Below the pieces are notes generated by a model. The model worked only from the letters and a program-made list of their open reading frames with translations, was not told the origin of the DNA and ran no database searches. A stretch of 32,685 nucleotides of DNA from Streptomyces sp. BV286 (GTDB lineage: Bacteria; Actinomycetota; Actinomycetes; Streptomycetales; Streptomycetaceae), in the NCBI RefSeq assembly GCF_019090165.1, contig NZ_JAHRIB010000113.1, forward strand, positions 1-32,685, written 5' to 3'. Positions 26,601-32,685 of this stretch are shown here, one piece after another (the stretch's first letter is position 1; the number at the start of each line of letters is the position of its first letter). A program made the translations under genes and the position numbers.

Positions 26601-27501
26601 ACTCCCTTGTCGTGCAGGGCCGTTCGACGCCGTGCGGAGGCCCGGCGGAACCCGGCGGGGGTGGCACCGCGGCCGTCAGTTCCAGTACGCCCGCGAGGTT
26701 GAGGTCGTCCCCGTACGCGGGCACCGTCGCGGCGTTGCGGGCCAGCAGCTCGGCCAGCGCACCGCCGGGAGCCGGGCGGCCCGCGGACAGCGGCACGGCG
26801 AAGCCCCCGACCTGTCGCCCGGAGTGAAGTGCCGTGCCCAGGACGGCGACCACCGCACCGGTGGCCGCGTCGACGACCGGTCCCCCGGCCGCGCCGCCCC
26901 CGAGCCGCAGGGCGTCACTGCCGGCCGTACCGATCGCCAGCTCCAGCGCTGTGTCCAGGAGGTGGAAGCGGTCGGTCGCCGTGTACGTCACGGCGGACGA
27001 GCCCAGCACACGGGCCTCCCGCCAGCCGCCCGCCGCGATACGGACGTACCTGCCGGTCTCGACGGAGTCCCGGACGGTGATCGGGAGCGGGTCGAGGCCC
27101 ATGCCGTCACAGCGGACGAGGGCCAGGCCGAGGGAGGGGAGAGCGGTGACCGAGTCGGCCGTGACCAGGCAGGTGCGGTTCCCGGCGGGGACGTACAGGA
27201 GGAGACGGGCGAGACCGTCGACCGCCTCGTGGCTGGTGACCACCGTGCCGTGGTGGTCCGCGACGAACCCGGTGCCGCGCGGCCGTCCGGCCAGGTCGCA
27301 GATCCGTACCAGGGACCGGTCCGGTGCCTCCCCGACGCGATCCGGCCCTTCCCGGCCGGCGTCCGGGCTCCGGCCACCCGCGTCCGCGCCGGCCGGAGAC
27401 CTACGCGGCACGCCGCCACCCCCGCGTGCCGTGTGCCGGGTCTCCCGGGCGGCGTCCGGTGCCTGATGACGGCCTCCGGCCCGCGGGCCCCGTCCCGCCA
27501 T
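23629..27501 (-). CDS. Large degenerate trypsin-like / STAND-type P-loop NTPase fusion protein
   Basis: A 1290-residue protein. After a basic, disordered N-terminus comes a chymotrypsin-fold-like domain (~64-245) with GTGFVADHHGTVVTSHEAV (His91) and GLALVRCD, but GDSGG is replaced by GAAGG (203-207), so the catalytic Ser is missing. A P-loop NTPase follows: GAPGSGRTT (316-324) has Arg in place of the Walker A Lys, and Walker B LLLLLDNPEE lies at about 469-478. Thr/Ala and Glu/Ala low-complexity sequence sits between them. VMACRDEYWE and HPLTLRLL (574-581) fit STAND/AAA-like NTPases. The C-terminal half is Leu/Ala-rich and helical, suggesting HEAT-like repeats. The start is ATG at 27501, with GGGGAGG 7 nt upstream. 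Function unknown; a sensor or scaffold is inferred. Confidence 0.8.
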   Translation of the reverse strand: MAGRGPRAGGRHQAPDAARETRHTARGGGGVPRRSPAGADAGGRSPDAGREGPDRVGEAPDRSLVRICDLAGRPRGTGFVADHHGTVVTSHEAVDGLARLLLYVPAGNRTCLVTADSVTALPSLGLALVRCDGMGLDPLPITVRDSVETGRYVRIAAGGWREARVLGSSAVTYTATDRFHLLDTALELAIGTAGSDALRLGGGAAGGPVVDAATGAVVAVLGTALHSGRQVGGFAVPLSAGRPAPGGALAELLARNAATVPAYGDDLNLAGVLELTAAVPPPPGSAGPPHGVERPCTTREFTAFAQSPCTVLGLVGAPGSGRTTELAALAAGRGQGPEPAPTLWLRGADLLATDSSVADAARRALERAGRIVAATTAPATTTATATATTTATATAAADGDAMGAEAVTVPVPAGGSAHTPASAPGVPAEAEAEAAGGRAGEEAGHGRGELADIGPERLARLSVDAGRPLLLLLDNPEEMPPGLADRLPDWAAGSAVWLGEHGVRLVMACRDEYWERAGAAFPQELLYGARWGADEAPGGSPCVRLGDLEEDEAREARAWYGIPEGALDGADARHPLTLRLLSEVRAAMPGAPVGRTDRDQVFAAYLDLMCLRVAVRLATVNGLRGTAVRRLAARVSGQVHVAARRCLGPGEGELDRAAFETVFPWGPVPDRRLGGCAGWASAVLTEGLLMPAGDGYRFVHGEFADWLQGMHLDLDAALQALTRRHDTDRRDGPEHAAAVPRHRIGPVRQALLLLPGQLGHDHLTLRLRELLHAVDEPAVGADATGVVADAVSGTGTGTGTGTGKEDGEDGAWWPTRLLRDVLLGVPDATPYLGVLRHLAEHVVRWRAEGRDVPREFGPGFWRGLPLPQAHRFDLLRRLVVADEAPPATRPRYLDAVSELLVADPAGVQPHLTHWFDDDRTLPATPDATVATAAQALLHTHRRRALDDLTEALADSGHARADELLDVLAEDEPSALCRAVDRWAHDERPARRAAAMTYGLRAAPHVRTDADRELLRYAALTLLTHPGDRALHGSALALLVRDPHTRARYLPQALARFRARDRRLPPSALVTALETHPDPVLAAFHDRLGEPDAGDALRTLAEVTAPAPARRVAALVRDVVARHPEAAAHVAVYVEHRLEQGPAARALLHPLVTGLLDDGRPPLRAALAEVFAAPGTPGSRPLRREFLDLLLTHERDPMVLDALVRAAAEGVVHNGEEYTRALIHSVGLLLVRTPDGANRFDRALVDLGRGVPGFAPLVIRWLTATPEDWSTVIGPSTGRTMENLAGARVPV
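25093..25127. repeat. Hexanucleotide microsatellite coding for Gly-Thr repeats
   Basis: Five units of GGTCCC/GGTTCC (plus-strand sense) encode a GTGTGTGTGTG linker in the trypsin/NTPase protein. Changes in unit number would keep the frame. Confidence 0.85.
26318..26388. repeat. Imperfect tandem repeats coding for a Thr/Ala linker
   Basis: A 17-nt block occurs identically at 26327-26343 and 26351-26367 (24-bp period) inside a longer GTCGCC-rich stretch. It encodes a TATATTTATATA-type linker between the Walker A and Walker B segments. Confidence 0.8.
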
Positions 27502-27703
27502 GCTCGAACCTCCCCGCCGCGCGCGCCGCACCGTGCTATCGGCGCTTCGATTCCGACGGTAGGCGCGAGGTGATCAGACGCGACAGATCCCGAGCCGAAC
27601 GAGCCCCCTCCCGCTCCCCCGGTTCACTCCGAGCGCCTGCCCGGACGGGTGAATAGAGGAGGGTGGATGGATACACCTCTGGGTGGGGGAACCGAGGGGG
27701 ACA

Positions 27704-27745
27704 GTGGAGCGGCGGGCACAAGCGACCCCGTGAACGCCGCTCCAC
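27704..27745 (-). terminator. Second hairpin after truB
   Basis: An 11-bp perfect stem (27704-27714 with 27735-27745) and a 20-nt loop lie 69 nt past the truB stop, downstream of the first hairpin. Confidence 0.45.
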
Positions 27746-27760
27746 GACGACGACAAGCGC

Positions 27761-27790
27761 GCCGGCCGACGAGAGCGGCAATCGGCCGGC
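27761..27790 (-). terminator. First hairpin after truB
   Basis: A 9-bp perfect GC-rich stem (27761-27769 with 27782-27790) and a 12-nt loop lie 24 nt beyond the truB stop, the usual place for a terminator. Confidence 0.55.
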
Positions 27791-27814
27791 CCCGGCCGTT
27801 CCGGCCGCCGGCTG

Positions 27815-28720
27815 TCAGCCGAACACCGCGAGGCTCTTGGCCTTGCCCTTCTGCTGCTCCACCAGCGCCAGGAACCGTCCCTGGGGATCGAACACCCCGA
27901 CGGCACCGGCCCCGGCGTACTCCTCGGGCATCTCCAGCCGCACGCCGTTCGTCAGCAGCTGCGCGCGCCTCGTGTCCACGTCCCACCGGGGGAACGCGGC
28001 CGCGGCGGCCTCCGCCATCGGCATCACGGTCAGCTCCTCCTGGAGCTGGTCGAGGGTACGGGCGGAGTCGAGCTTGTACGGGCCGACGCGGGTACGCCGC
28101 AGCGCCGTCAGATGACCGCCGACACCCAGGTCGGCGCCCAGGTCACGGGCGAGGGCACGGATGTACGTGCCGGACGAGCACACGACGGAGACGACCAGGT
28201 CCAGGACGGCGCTGCCGTCGTCGGCCACGGCCTCCCGGACGTCGTACACGGCGAACGACGAGATCCGCACCGGACGGGCCGGGATCTCGAAGTCCTCGCC
28301 CTCGCGGGCCCGCTTGTACGAGCGCACGCCGTCGATCTTGATGGCGCTGACCTTGGACGGCACCTGCATGATGTCGCCGCTGAGCTTGGCGATCCCGGCG
28401 TCGACGGCGTCCCGCGTCACCTTGGAGGCGTCGGTCGACGAGGTGAGGTCGCCCTCGGCGTCGTCCGTCAGGGTGTTCTGCCCGAGCCGGATCGTGCCCA
28501 GGTACTCCTTCTCGGTCAGCGCGAGGTGCCCGAGGAGCTTGGTCGCCTTCTCGACACCGAGGACGAGCACGCCCGTCGCCATGGGGTCGAGGGTGCCCGC
28601 GTGTCCGACGCGGCGGGTCTTCGCGATCCCGCGCATCTTGGCGACCACGTCGTGCGAAGTGAAGCCCGACGGCTTGTCGACGATGACAAGGCCGTCGGGC
28701 GTCTTCTGCTTCTGCGTCAT
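27815..28720 (-). CDS. truB: tRNA pseudouridine(55) synthase
   Basis: A 301-residue TruB that isomerises U55 in the T-loop of tRNAs. The catalytic Asp45 is in HAGTLDPMATG (40-50), and KPSGFTSHD (16-24) is also typical. Further conserved segments are YKRAREGE and CSSGTYIRALARDLG. A C-terminal PUA-like region continues to the end (VFDPQGRFLALVEQ). The ATG at 28718-28720 overlaps the rbfA stop by 4 nt (ATGA), so the two are translationally coupled. It is last in the rbfA-truB unit and followed by two hairpins. Confidence 0.96.
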   Translation of the reverse strand: MTQKQKTPDGLVIVDKPSGFTSHDVVAKMRGIAKTRRVGHAGTLDPMATGVLVLGVEKATKLLGHLALTEKEYLGTIRLGQNTLTDDAEGDLTSSTDASKVTRDAVDAGIAKLSGDIMQVPSKVSAIKIDGVRSYKRAREGEDFEIPARPVRISSFAVYDVREAVADDGSAVLDLVVSVVCSSGTYIRALARDLGADLGVGGHLTALRRTRVGPYKLDSARTLDQLQEELTVMPMAEAAAAAFPRWDVDTRRAQLLTNGVRLEMPEEYAGAGAVGVFDPQGRFLALVEQQKGKAKSLAVFG

Positions 28721-29196
28721 TTAGCGGCGTCGCCGTCCGTCTCGTCGCCGTCCGTGTCGTCGTCGGGCTCGTCGTCGTCCGGCTTCCTGTACGGGTCGGC
28801 GTCACCGGCGAAGGCGGCGCCGGCCGAGACCTCGCGCACCTCGGCGTCCTTGGCCCGTGCCTTGTCGAGCAGGTCCTCGATGGTCTTGGCGGTGTCCGGC
28901 AGGGCGTCCGCCATGAAGGTGAGCGTCGGCGTGAACTTCACGCCCGCCGCCGCGCCGACCGCCGAGCGGAGCACGCCCTTGGCGCTCTCCAGGCCCGCGG
29001 CGGCCTCGGCACGCTGCTGGTCGTCCCCGTACACCGTGTAGAAGACGGTCGCCTCCCGGAGGTCCCCGGTGACCCGGGTGTCCGTGATGGTCACATGCGA
29101 ACCGAGCCGCGGGTCCTTGATCCCGCGCTGCAGCTTCTTGGCCACCACCTCTCGGATGAGGTCCGCCAGCCTCTTCGCCCGCGCGTTGTCGGCCAC
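28717..29196 (-). CDS. rbfA: 30S ribosome-binding factor A
   Basis: A 159-residue RbfA, a KH-fold factor that binds immature 30S subunits and helps 16S rRNA 5'-end maturation. The core is conserved: ARAKRLADLIREVVAKKLQ, then DPRLGSHVTITDTRVTGDL, ATVFYTV and LRSAVGAAAGVKFTPTLTF. A 30-residue acidic tail (PDDDEPDDDTDGDETDGD) follows, longer than in E. coli RbfA. The start is GTG at 29194-29196, preceded by GAGGGAGA. It overlaps truB and lies 67 nt after the DUF503 gene. Confidence 0.95.
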   Translation of the reverse strand: MADNARAKRLADLIREVVAKKLQRGIKDPRLGSHVTITDTRVTGDLREATVFYTVYGDDQQRAEAAAGLESAKGVLRSAVGAAAGVKFTPTLTFMADALPDTAKTIEDLLDKARAKDAEVREVSAGAAFAGDADPYRKPDDDEPDDDTDGDETDGDAAK

Positions 29197-29263
29197 TGGT
29201 CCGTCTCCCTCTTTCTTACTGTTCTGTGTACGGCCGATCCACGTCGCCGCACGCTGCATACGC

Positions 29264-29560
29264 TCAGTCGTCGTCTTCCCCGTGCAGCCGCCGCCTCACC
29301 GACAGCAGCTCCACCTCGGGACGCCCGGCGACCAGGCGCTCGCACCGGTCCAGTACGTCGGTCAGGTGCCCGGTGTCCCCGGAGACCACCGCCAGTCCGA
29401 TGACGGCCCTGCGGTGGAGGTCCATGAGATCCACCTCCGCCGCGCTCACCGCGTACTTGCGTTGGAGCTCGGCCACGATGGGGCGGACGACGGAGCGTTT
29501 CTCCTTCAGCGACCGTACGTCGCCGAGGAGCAGATCGAAGGACAGAGTCCCCACGTACAT
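29264..29560 (-). CDS. DUF503 / YlxP-like protein
   Basis: A 98-residue protein of the DUF503 family. Matching features are MYVGTLSFDLLLGDVRSLKE near the N-terminus, KRSVVRPIVAELQRKYAVSAAEV, and IGLAVVSGD. Members are commonly encoded between infB and rbfA and are suspected of a role in ribosome biogenesis, as for B. subtilis ylxP. Function is not established. The ATG at 29560 is preceded by only a weak GGACAC site; an upstream alternative is possible but lacks similarity. It precedes rbfA by 67 nt and is separated from infB by a strong terminator and a dispersed repeat. Confidence 0.88.
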   Translation of the reverse strand: MYVGTLSFDLLLGDVRSLKEKRSVVRPIVAELQRKYAVSAAEVDLMDLHRRAVIGLAVVSGDTGHLTDVLDRCERLVAGRPEVELLSVRRRLHGEDDD

Positions 29561-29711
29561 AGGTGTGTCCGGATGTCCCGCCGGTACGGGGTAGGTGGCC
29601 CGGCCAAGCTTCTTGCCGGGGCACGTGAACGGTACCCCGAACCCCTGGTACCGCTCGACGGAGTTTCGCCCCCGTCGTCCTGCTGAAGGGGCCGGCGCAG
29701 AGCAGCCCGCG

Positions 29712-29745
29712 CCCTCCAGGGACGCGGGGAACTGCGCGACCAGCC
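29712..29745. repeat. Dispersed palindromic repeat, copy 2
   Basis: CCCTCCAGGG, then ACGCGGGGAACTGCGCGACC, matching copy 1 (22443-22476) at 30 of 34 positions. It is intergenic, about 55 bp beyond the infB terminator in the direction of infB transcription. Confidence 0.7.
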
Positions 29746-29800
29746 CGCACCGGGCCCGCACCCGACAACACACCCATCGGGCAGGGGACGAGAAAAGCCC

Positions 29801-29850
29801 GTCCGGGGCCGGGCCGGTGGGGATACCTCCCCACCGGCCCGGCCCCGGAC
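29801..29850 (-). terminator. Strong terminator after infB
   Basis: A perfect 22-bp stem (29801-29822 with 29829-29850) and a 6-nt loop lie 19 nt past the infB stop. On the minus strand GGGCTTTTCTC follows, a U-rich run that fits a rho-independent terminator. Confidence 0.9.
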
Positions 29851-29869
29851 CCGGTTCAGCCGCCGCAGA

Positions 29870-32685
29870 CTAGCCGCGCGGCTTCTCGCGCATCTCGTAC
29901 GTCGCGATGACGTCGTCGATCTTGATGTCGTTGAAGTTGCCGAGGTTGATACCGCCCTCGAACCCTTCGCGGATCTCGGTGACATCGTCCTTGAAGCGAC
30001 GCAGACCGGAGATGGTGAGGCTCTCCGCGATGACCTTGCCATCGCGCAGCAACCGCGCCTTGGTGTTGCGCTTGACCTCGCCGGAGCGAACAAGCACACC
30101 GGCGATGTTGCCCAGCTTGGACGAGCGGAAGACCTCGCGGATCTCCGCCGTACCGAGCTCGACCTCTTCGTACTCCGGCTTGAGCATGCCCTTGAGGGCC
30201 GCTTCGATCTCCTCGATGGCCTGGTAGATCACCGAGTAGTAGCGGACGTCGACGCCCTCGCGCTCCGCCATCTGCGCCGCGCGGCCCGCAGCGCGGACGT
30301 TGAAGCCGATGACGATCGCGTCGGAGCCGGTCGCCAGGTCGATGTCCGACTCGGTGACCGCACCCACGCCGCGGTGCAGGACGCGGATGTCGACCTCTTC
30401 GCCGACGTCGAGCTGGAGCAGCGAGGACTCGAGAGCCTCCACCGAACCGGACGCGTCGCCCTTGATGATGAGGTTGAGTTCCTGCACCAGACCGGCCTTG
30501 AGGGCCTCGTCCAGGTTCTCCAGAGAGAACCGGACTCCGCGCCGGGCGAAGTTGGCGTTGCGCTCACGCGCCGCGCGCTTCTCGGCGATCTGACGCGCCG
30601 TGCGGTCCTCGTCGACGACCAGGAAGTTGTCGCCGGCGCCGGGGACGTTGGTGAGACCCAGGACCAGGACGGGGGTCGACGGACCCGCTTCCTCGACGTT
30701 GTTGCCGTTGTCGTCGAGCATCGCCCGGACACGGCCGTACGCGTCGCCGACCACCATCGTGTCGCCGATGCGCAGCGTGCCGCGCTGGACCAGGACCGTC
30801 GAGACGGCACCACGGCCACGGTCGAGGTGGGACTCGATCGCGATGCCCTGCGCGTCCTGCTCCGGGTTGGCCCGCAGGTCGAGCGAGGCGTCCGCGGTGA
30901 GGACCACGGCCTCCAGCAGGCTCTCGATGTTGAGGCCCTGCTTGGCGGAGATGTCGACGAACATCGTGTCGCCGCCGTACTCCTCGGCCACCAGACCGAA
31001 CTCGGTGAGCTGACCGCGCACCTTGGTCGGGTCGGCACCCTCGACGTCGATCTTGTTGACCGCGACCACGATCGGCACGTCGGCCGCCTTGGCGTGGTTC
31101 AGCGCCTCGATCGTCTGGGGCATCACACCGTCGTTGGCCGCCACCACGAGGATCGCGATGTCGGTCGACTTGGCACCACGGGCACGCATGGCGGTGAACG
31201 CCTCGTGACCCGGGGTGTCGATGAAGGTGATCCTGCGCTCTTCACCGTTGACCTCGGTGGCCACCTGGTACGCACCGATGTGCTGGGTGATGCCGCCGGC
31301 CTCGCCCGCGACGACGTTCGTCTTGCGGATGGTGTCGAGCAGTCGGGTCTTACCGTGGTCGACGTGACCCATGACGGTCACGACCGGCGGACGCGCGACG
31401 AGGAACTCCTCGCCACCCTCGTCCTCACCGAACTCGATGTCGAAGGACTCGAGCAGCTCGCGGTCCTCCTCCTCGGGGCTGACGATCTCGAGGACGAAGT
31501 TCATCTCGTCCGCGAGGAGCTTCAGCGTCTCGTCGGAGACGGACTGCGTGGCAGTGACCATCTCGCCGAGGTTCATCATCACGCCGACGAGCGACGCCGG
31601 GTTGGCGCCGATCTTCTCGGCGAAGTCGGTGAGCGAGGCACCGCGCGACAGGCGGACGGACTGTCCGTTGCCGCGAGGCAGCATGACGCCGCCGACCGAC
31701 GGGGCCTGCATGGCCTCGTACTCCTGGCGCCTCTGCCGCTTCGACTTGCGGCCACGACGCGCGGGACCGCCGGGACGACCGAAGGCGCCCTGCGTGCCAC
31801 CACGGCCACCCGGACCACCGGGACGACCACCGAAGCCGGGACGACCGCCACCGCCACCACCCGGACGGCCGGCGAAACCGCCGCCACCGCCACCGGGACC
31901 ACCGGGACGACCGGCGAAACCGCCGCCACCGCCACCGGGACCGGCCGGACGGCCGGCGAAACCGCCGCCACCGGGACGACCGCCGCCACCGCCACCACCG
32001 GGACGGCCACCGCCGCCACCGGGACCGCGGCCACCAGGGCCACCGCCGGGACGCGGGCTGCCCGCAGCGGGACGCTGCGGCATCATGCCGGGGTTGGGAC
32101 GGTTGCCGCCGGGGCCGCCACCGGGACGCGGAGCGCCACCGGGACCACCCTGCGGACGGGGCATGCCGCCCGGGCTCGGACGGTTGCCGCCGGGGCCGCC
32201 GCCGGGACGCGGAGCGCCACCGGGACCACCCTGCGGACGGGGACCACGGTCCTGGCCCGCGCCCTGGGGACGCGGAGCGCCCGGGGCACCGGCGCCGCCG
32301 GGCCCACCGGGACCGGGACGGGCGCCGCCCGGACGGGGCGCCTGCGGGCGCGCCATGCCGGTGGAGCCACCAGAGGTGAACGGGTTGTTGCCCGGGCGCG
32401 GGCCGGCGGGACGACCGCCGGGACGCGTGCCCTGGCCACCGGGACGCGGGGCGCCCTGACGGTCACCGCGGTCACCACGGTCGCCGCGGTCGCTGCGCTC
32501 GCCACGGCCCTGACCGGGACCACCCTGACCGCCCTGTGCGGGGCCGGCCGGACGGACACCGGGCTTCGGGGCACCGGGACGGGCACCGGCCGGACGCGGG
32601 TTCGCGGCCGGAGCCGGGGCTGCCGGAGCCTGAGCGGCGGGAGCCGCGGGCGGCGCCGTGAACTCGGGCGCAGCCGGGGCCGGAG
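29870..32685 (-). CDS. infB: Translation initiation factor IF-2 (5' end outside window)
   Basis: IF-2 delivers fMet-tRNA to the 30S subunit and promotes 50S joining with GTP hydrolysis. The 937 in-frame residues visible include a long Gly/Pro/Arg-rich N-terminal region, then the IF2-N-like segment, the G domain and the C-terminal domains. The G-domain motifs are GHVDHGKT (about 31347-31370), DTPGH (about 31207-31221) and NKID (about 31046-31057). The frame is open through the right edge with no stop (for example [14 protein letters not shown] read near 32640-32683), so the gene is truncated by the window and not by a mutation. Streptomyces IF-2 is normally a little over 1000 residues, so roughly 100 residues are missing. 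The ATG at 32356 is internal. Confidence 0.97.
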   Translation of the reverse strand, partial: PAPAAPEFTAPPAAPAAQAPAAPAPAANPRPAGARPGAPKPGVRPAGPAQGGQGGPGQGRGERSDRGDRGDRGDRQGAPRPGGQGTRPGGRPAGPRPGNNPFTSGGSTGMARPQAPRPGGARPGPGGPGGAGAPGAPRPQGAGQDRGPRPQGGPGGAPRPGGGPGGNRPSPGGMPRPQGGPGGAPRPGGGPGGNRPNPGMMPQRPAAGSPRPGGGPGGRGPGGGGGRPGGGGGGGRPGGGGFAGRPAGPGGGGGGFAGRPGGPGGGGGGFAGRPGGGGGGRPGFGGRPGGPGGRGGTQGAFGRPGGPARRGRKSKRQRRQEYEAMQAPSVGGVMLPRGNGQSVRLSRGASLTDFAEKIGANPASLVGVMMNLGEMVTATQSVSDETLKLLADEMNFVLEIVSPEEEDRELLESFDIEFGEDEGGEEFLVARPPVVTVMGHVDHGKTRLLDTIRKTNVVAGEAGGITQHIGAYQVATEVNGEERRITFIDTPGHEAFTAMRARGAKSTDIAILVVAANDGVMPQTIEALNHAKAADVPIVVAVNKIDVEGADPTKVRGQLTEFGLVAEEYGGDTMFVDISAKQGLNIESLLEAVVLTADASLDLRANPEQDAQGIAIESHLDRGRGAVSTVLVQRGTLRIGDTMVVGDAYGRVRAMLDDNGNNVEEAGPSTPVLVLGLTNVPGAGDNFLVVDEDRTARQIAEKRAARERNANFARRGVRFSLENLDEALKAGLVQELNLIIKGDASGSVEALESSLLQLDVGEEVDIRVLHRGVGAVTESDIDLATGSDAIVIGFNVRAAGRAAQMAEREGVDVRYYSVIYQAIEEIEAALKGMLKPEYEEVELGTAEIREVFRSSKLGNIAGVLVRSGEVKRNTKARLLRDGKVIAESLTISGLRRFKDDVTEIREGFEGGINLGNFNDIKIDDVIATYEMREKPRG
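31800..32050. repeat. Gly-rich tandem repeats in the IF-2 N-terminus
   Basis: Degenerate repeats encode three consecutive [18 protein letters not shown] units and further GGRPGG blocks, built from a simple CCACCGCCGCCACCGGGACG-like DNA pattern. Repeat length is likely to vary between strains. Confidence 0.75.
32100..32242. repeat. 81-bp direct duplication in infB
   Basis: A 62-nt block at 32100-32161 recurs at 32181-32242 with a single difference (61/62), giving an 81-bp period (27 codons) that encodes [18 protein letters not shown] twice. Confidence 0.85.

Larger units (their letters stand above)
27502..27814 (-). other. Intergenic region between truB and the trypsin/NTPase gene
   Basis: No gene is supported. 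It contains two hairpins after truB (27761-27790 and 27704-27745) and the leader of the trypsin/NTPase gene with its strong Shine-Dalgarno. No clear promoter was identified. Confidence 0.5.
29561..29869 (-). other. infB-DUF503 intergenic region
   Basis: Contains the infB terminator (29801-29850), a dispersed repeat (29712-29745), and presumably a promoter for the DUF503-rbfA-truB unit that I could not pinpoint. Confidence 0.55.

Noticed and set aside
24058..27573. A 1171-codon plus-strand frame opposite the trypsin/NTPase gene
   Set aside because: It has no recognisable domain, and the minus-strand frame has protease-like and P-loop motifs with a good ribosome binding site.

Overview
The window looks like a core chromosomal segment of a Streptomyces or a very close relative. 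GC is very high, GTG and TTG starts are common, genes join by 4-nt overlaps, and the gene order (RNase J, dapA, thyX, dapB, M16 peptidase, pnp, rpsO, then ribF, truB, rbfA, infB) matches what I remember of the S. coelicolor chromosome near SCO5706-SCO5745. That comparison is from memory, not a search.

Layout. 1-296: on the minus strand, a probable rRNA-operon promoter and 5' leader running off the left edge, overlapping the RNase J terminator. 297-3980 (minus): RNase J, dapA, thyX. 4210-5134 (plus): two small membrane proteins. 5218-10711 (minus): a small membrane/TPR-like protein, dapB, M16 peptidase, pnp and rpsO. 11003-11299 (plus): a DUF397 protein. 11731-16098 (plus): a 1455-residue Pro/Ala/Gln-rich protein with a ParA-like ATPase domain, resembling the type VII secretion protein EspI. 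16468-22450 (plus): a five-gene peptide ABC importer behind a near-consensus promoter. 22535-23494 (minus): ribF. 23629-27501 (minus): a large protein with a degenerate trypsin-like domain and a degenerate P-loop NTPase domain. 27815-32685 (minus): truB, rbfA, a DUF503 gene and infB, whose 5' end is outside the window.

Functional themes. Much of the window serves RNA metabolism and ribosome assembly: RNase J beside an rrn leader, PNPase with S15, and IF-2, RbfA, TruB and a DUF503/YlxP-like protein. dapA and dapB supply diaminopimelate and lysine, thyX supplies dTMP, and ribF supplies FMN/FAD. ThyX is a flavoenzyme, so RibF and ThyX are biochemically connected.

Most notable: (i) the EspI-like protein has no type VII secretion genes on either side here, although in S. 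coelicolor I recall the ESX cluster lying between rpsO and this gene; (ii) the 1290-residue trypsin/NTPase fusion has lost both the catalytic Ser and the Walker A Lys; (iii) two copies of a short dispersed palindromic repeat lie just after genes; (iv) several strong hairpins and promoters can be read directly. I saw no tRNA gene, CRISPR array, insertion sequence or prophage.
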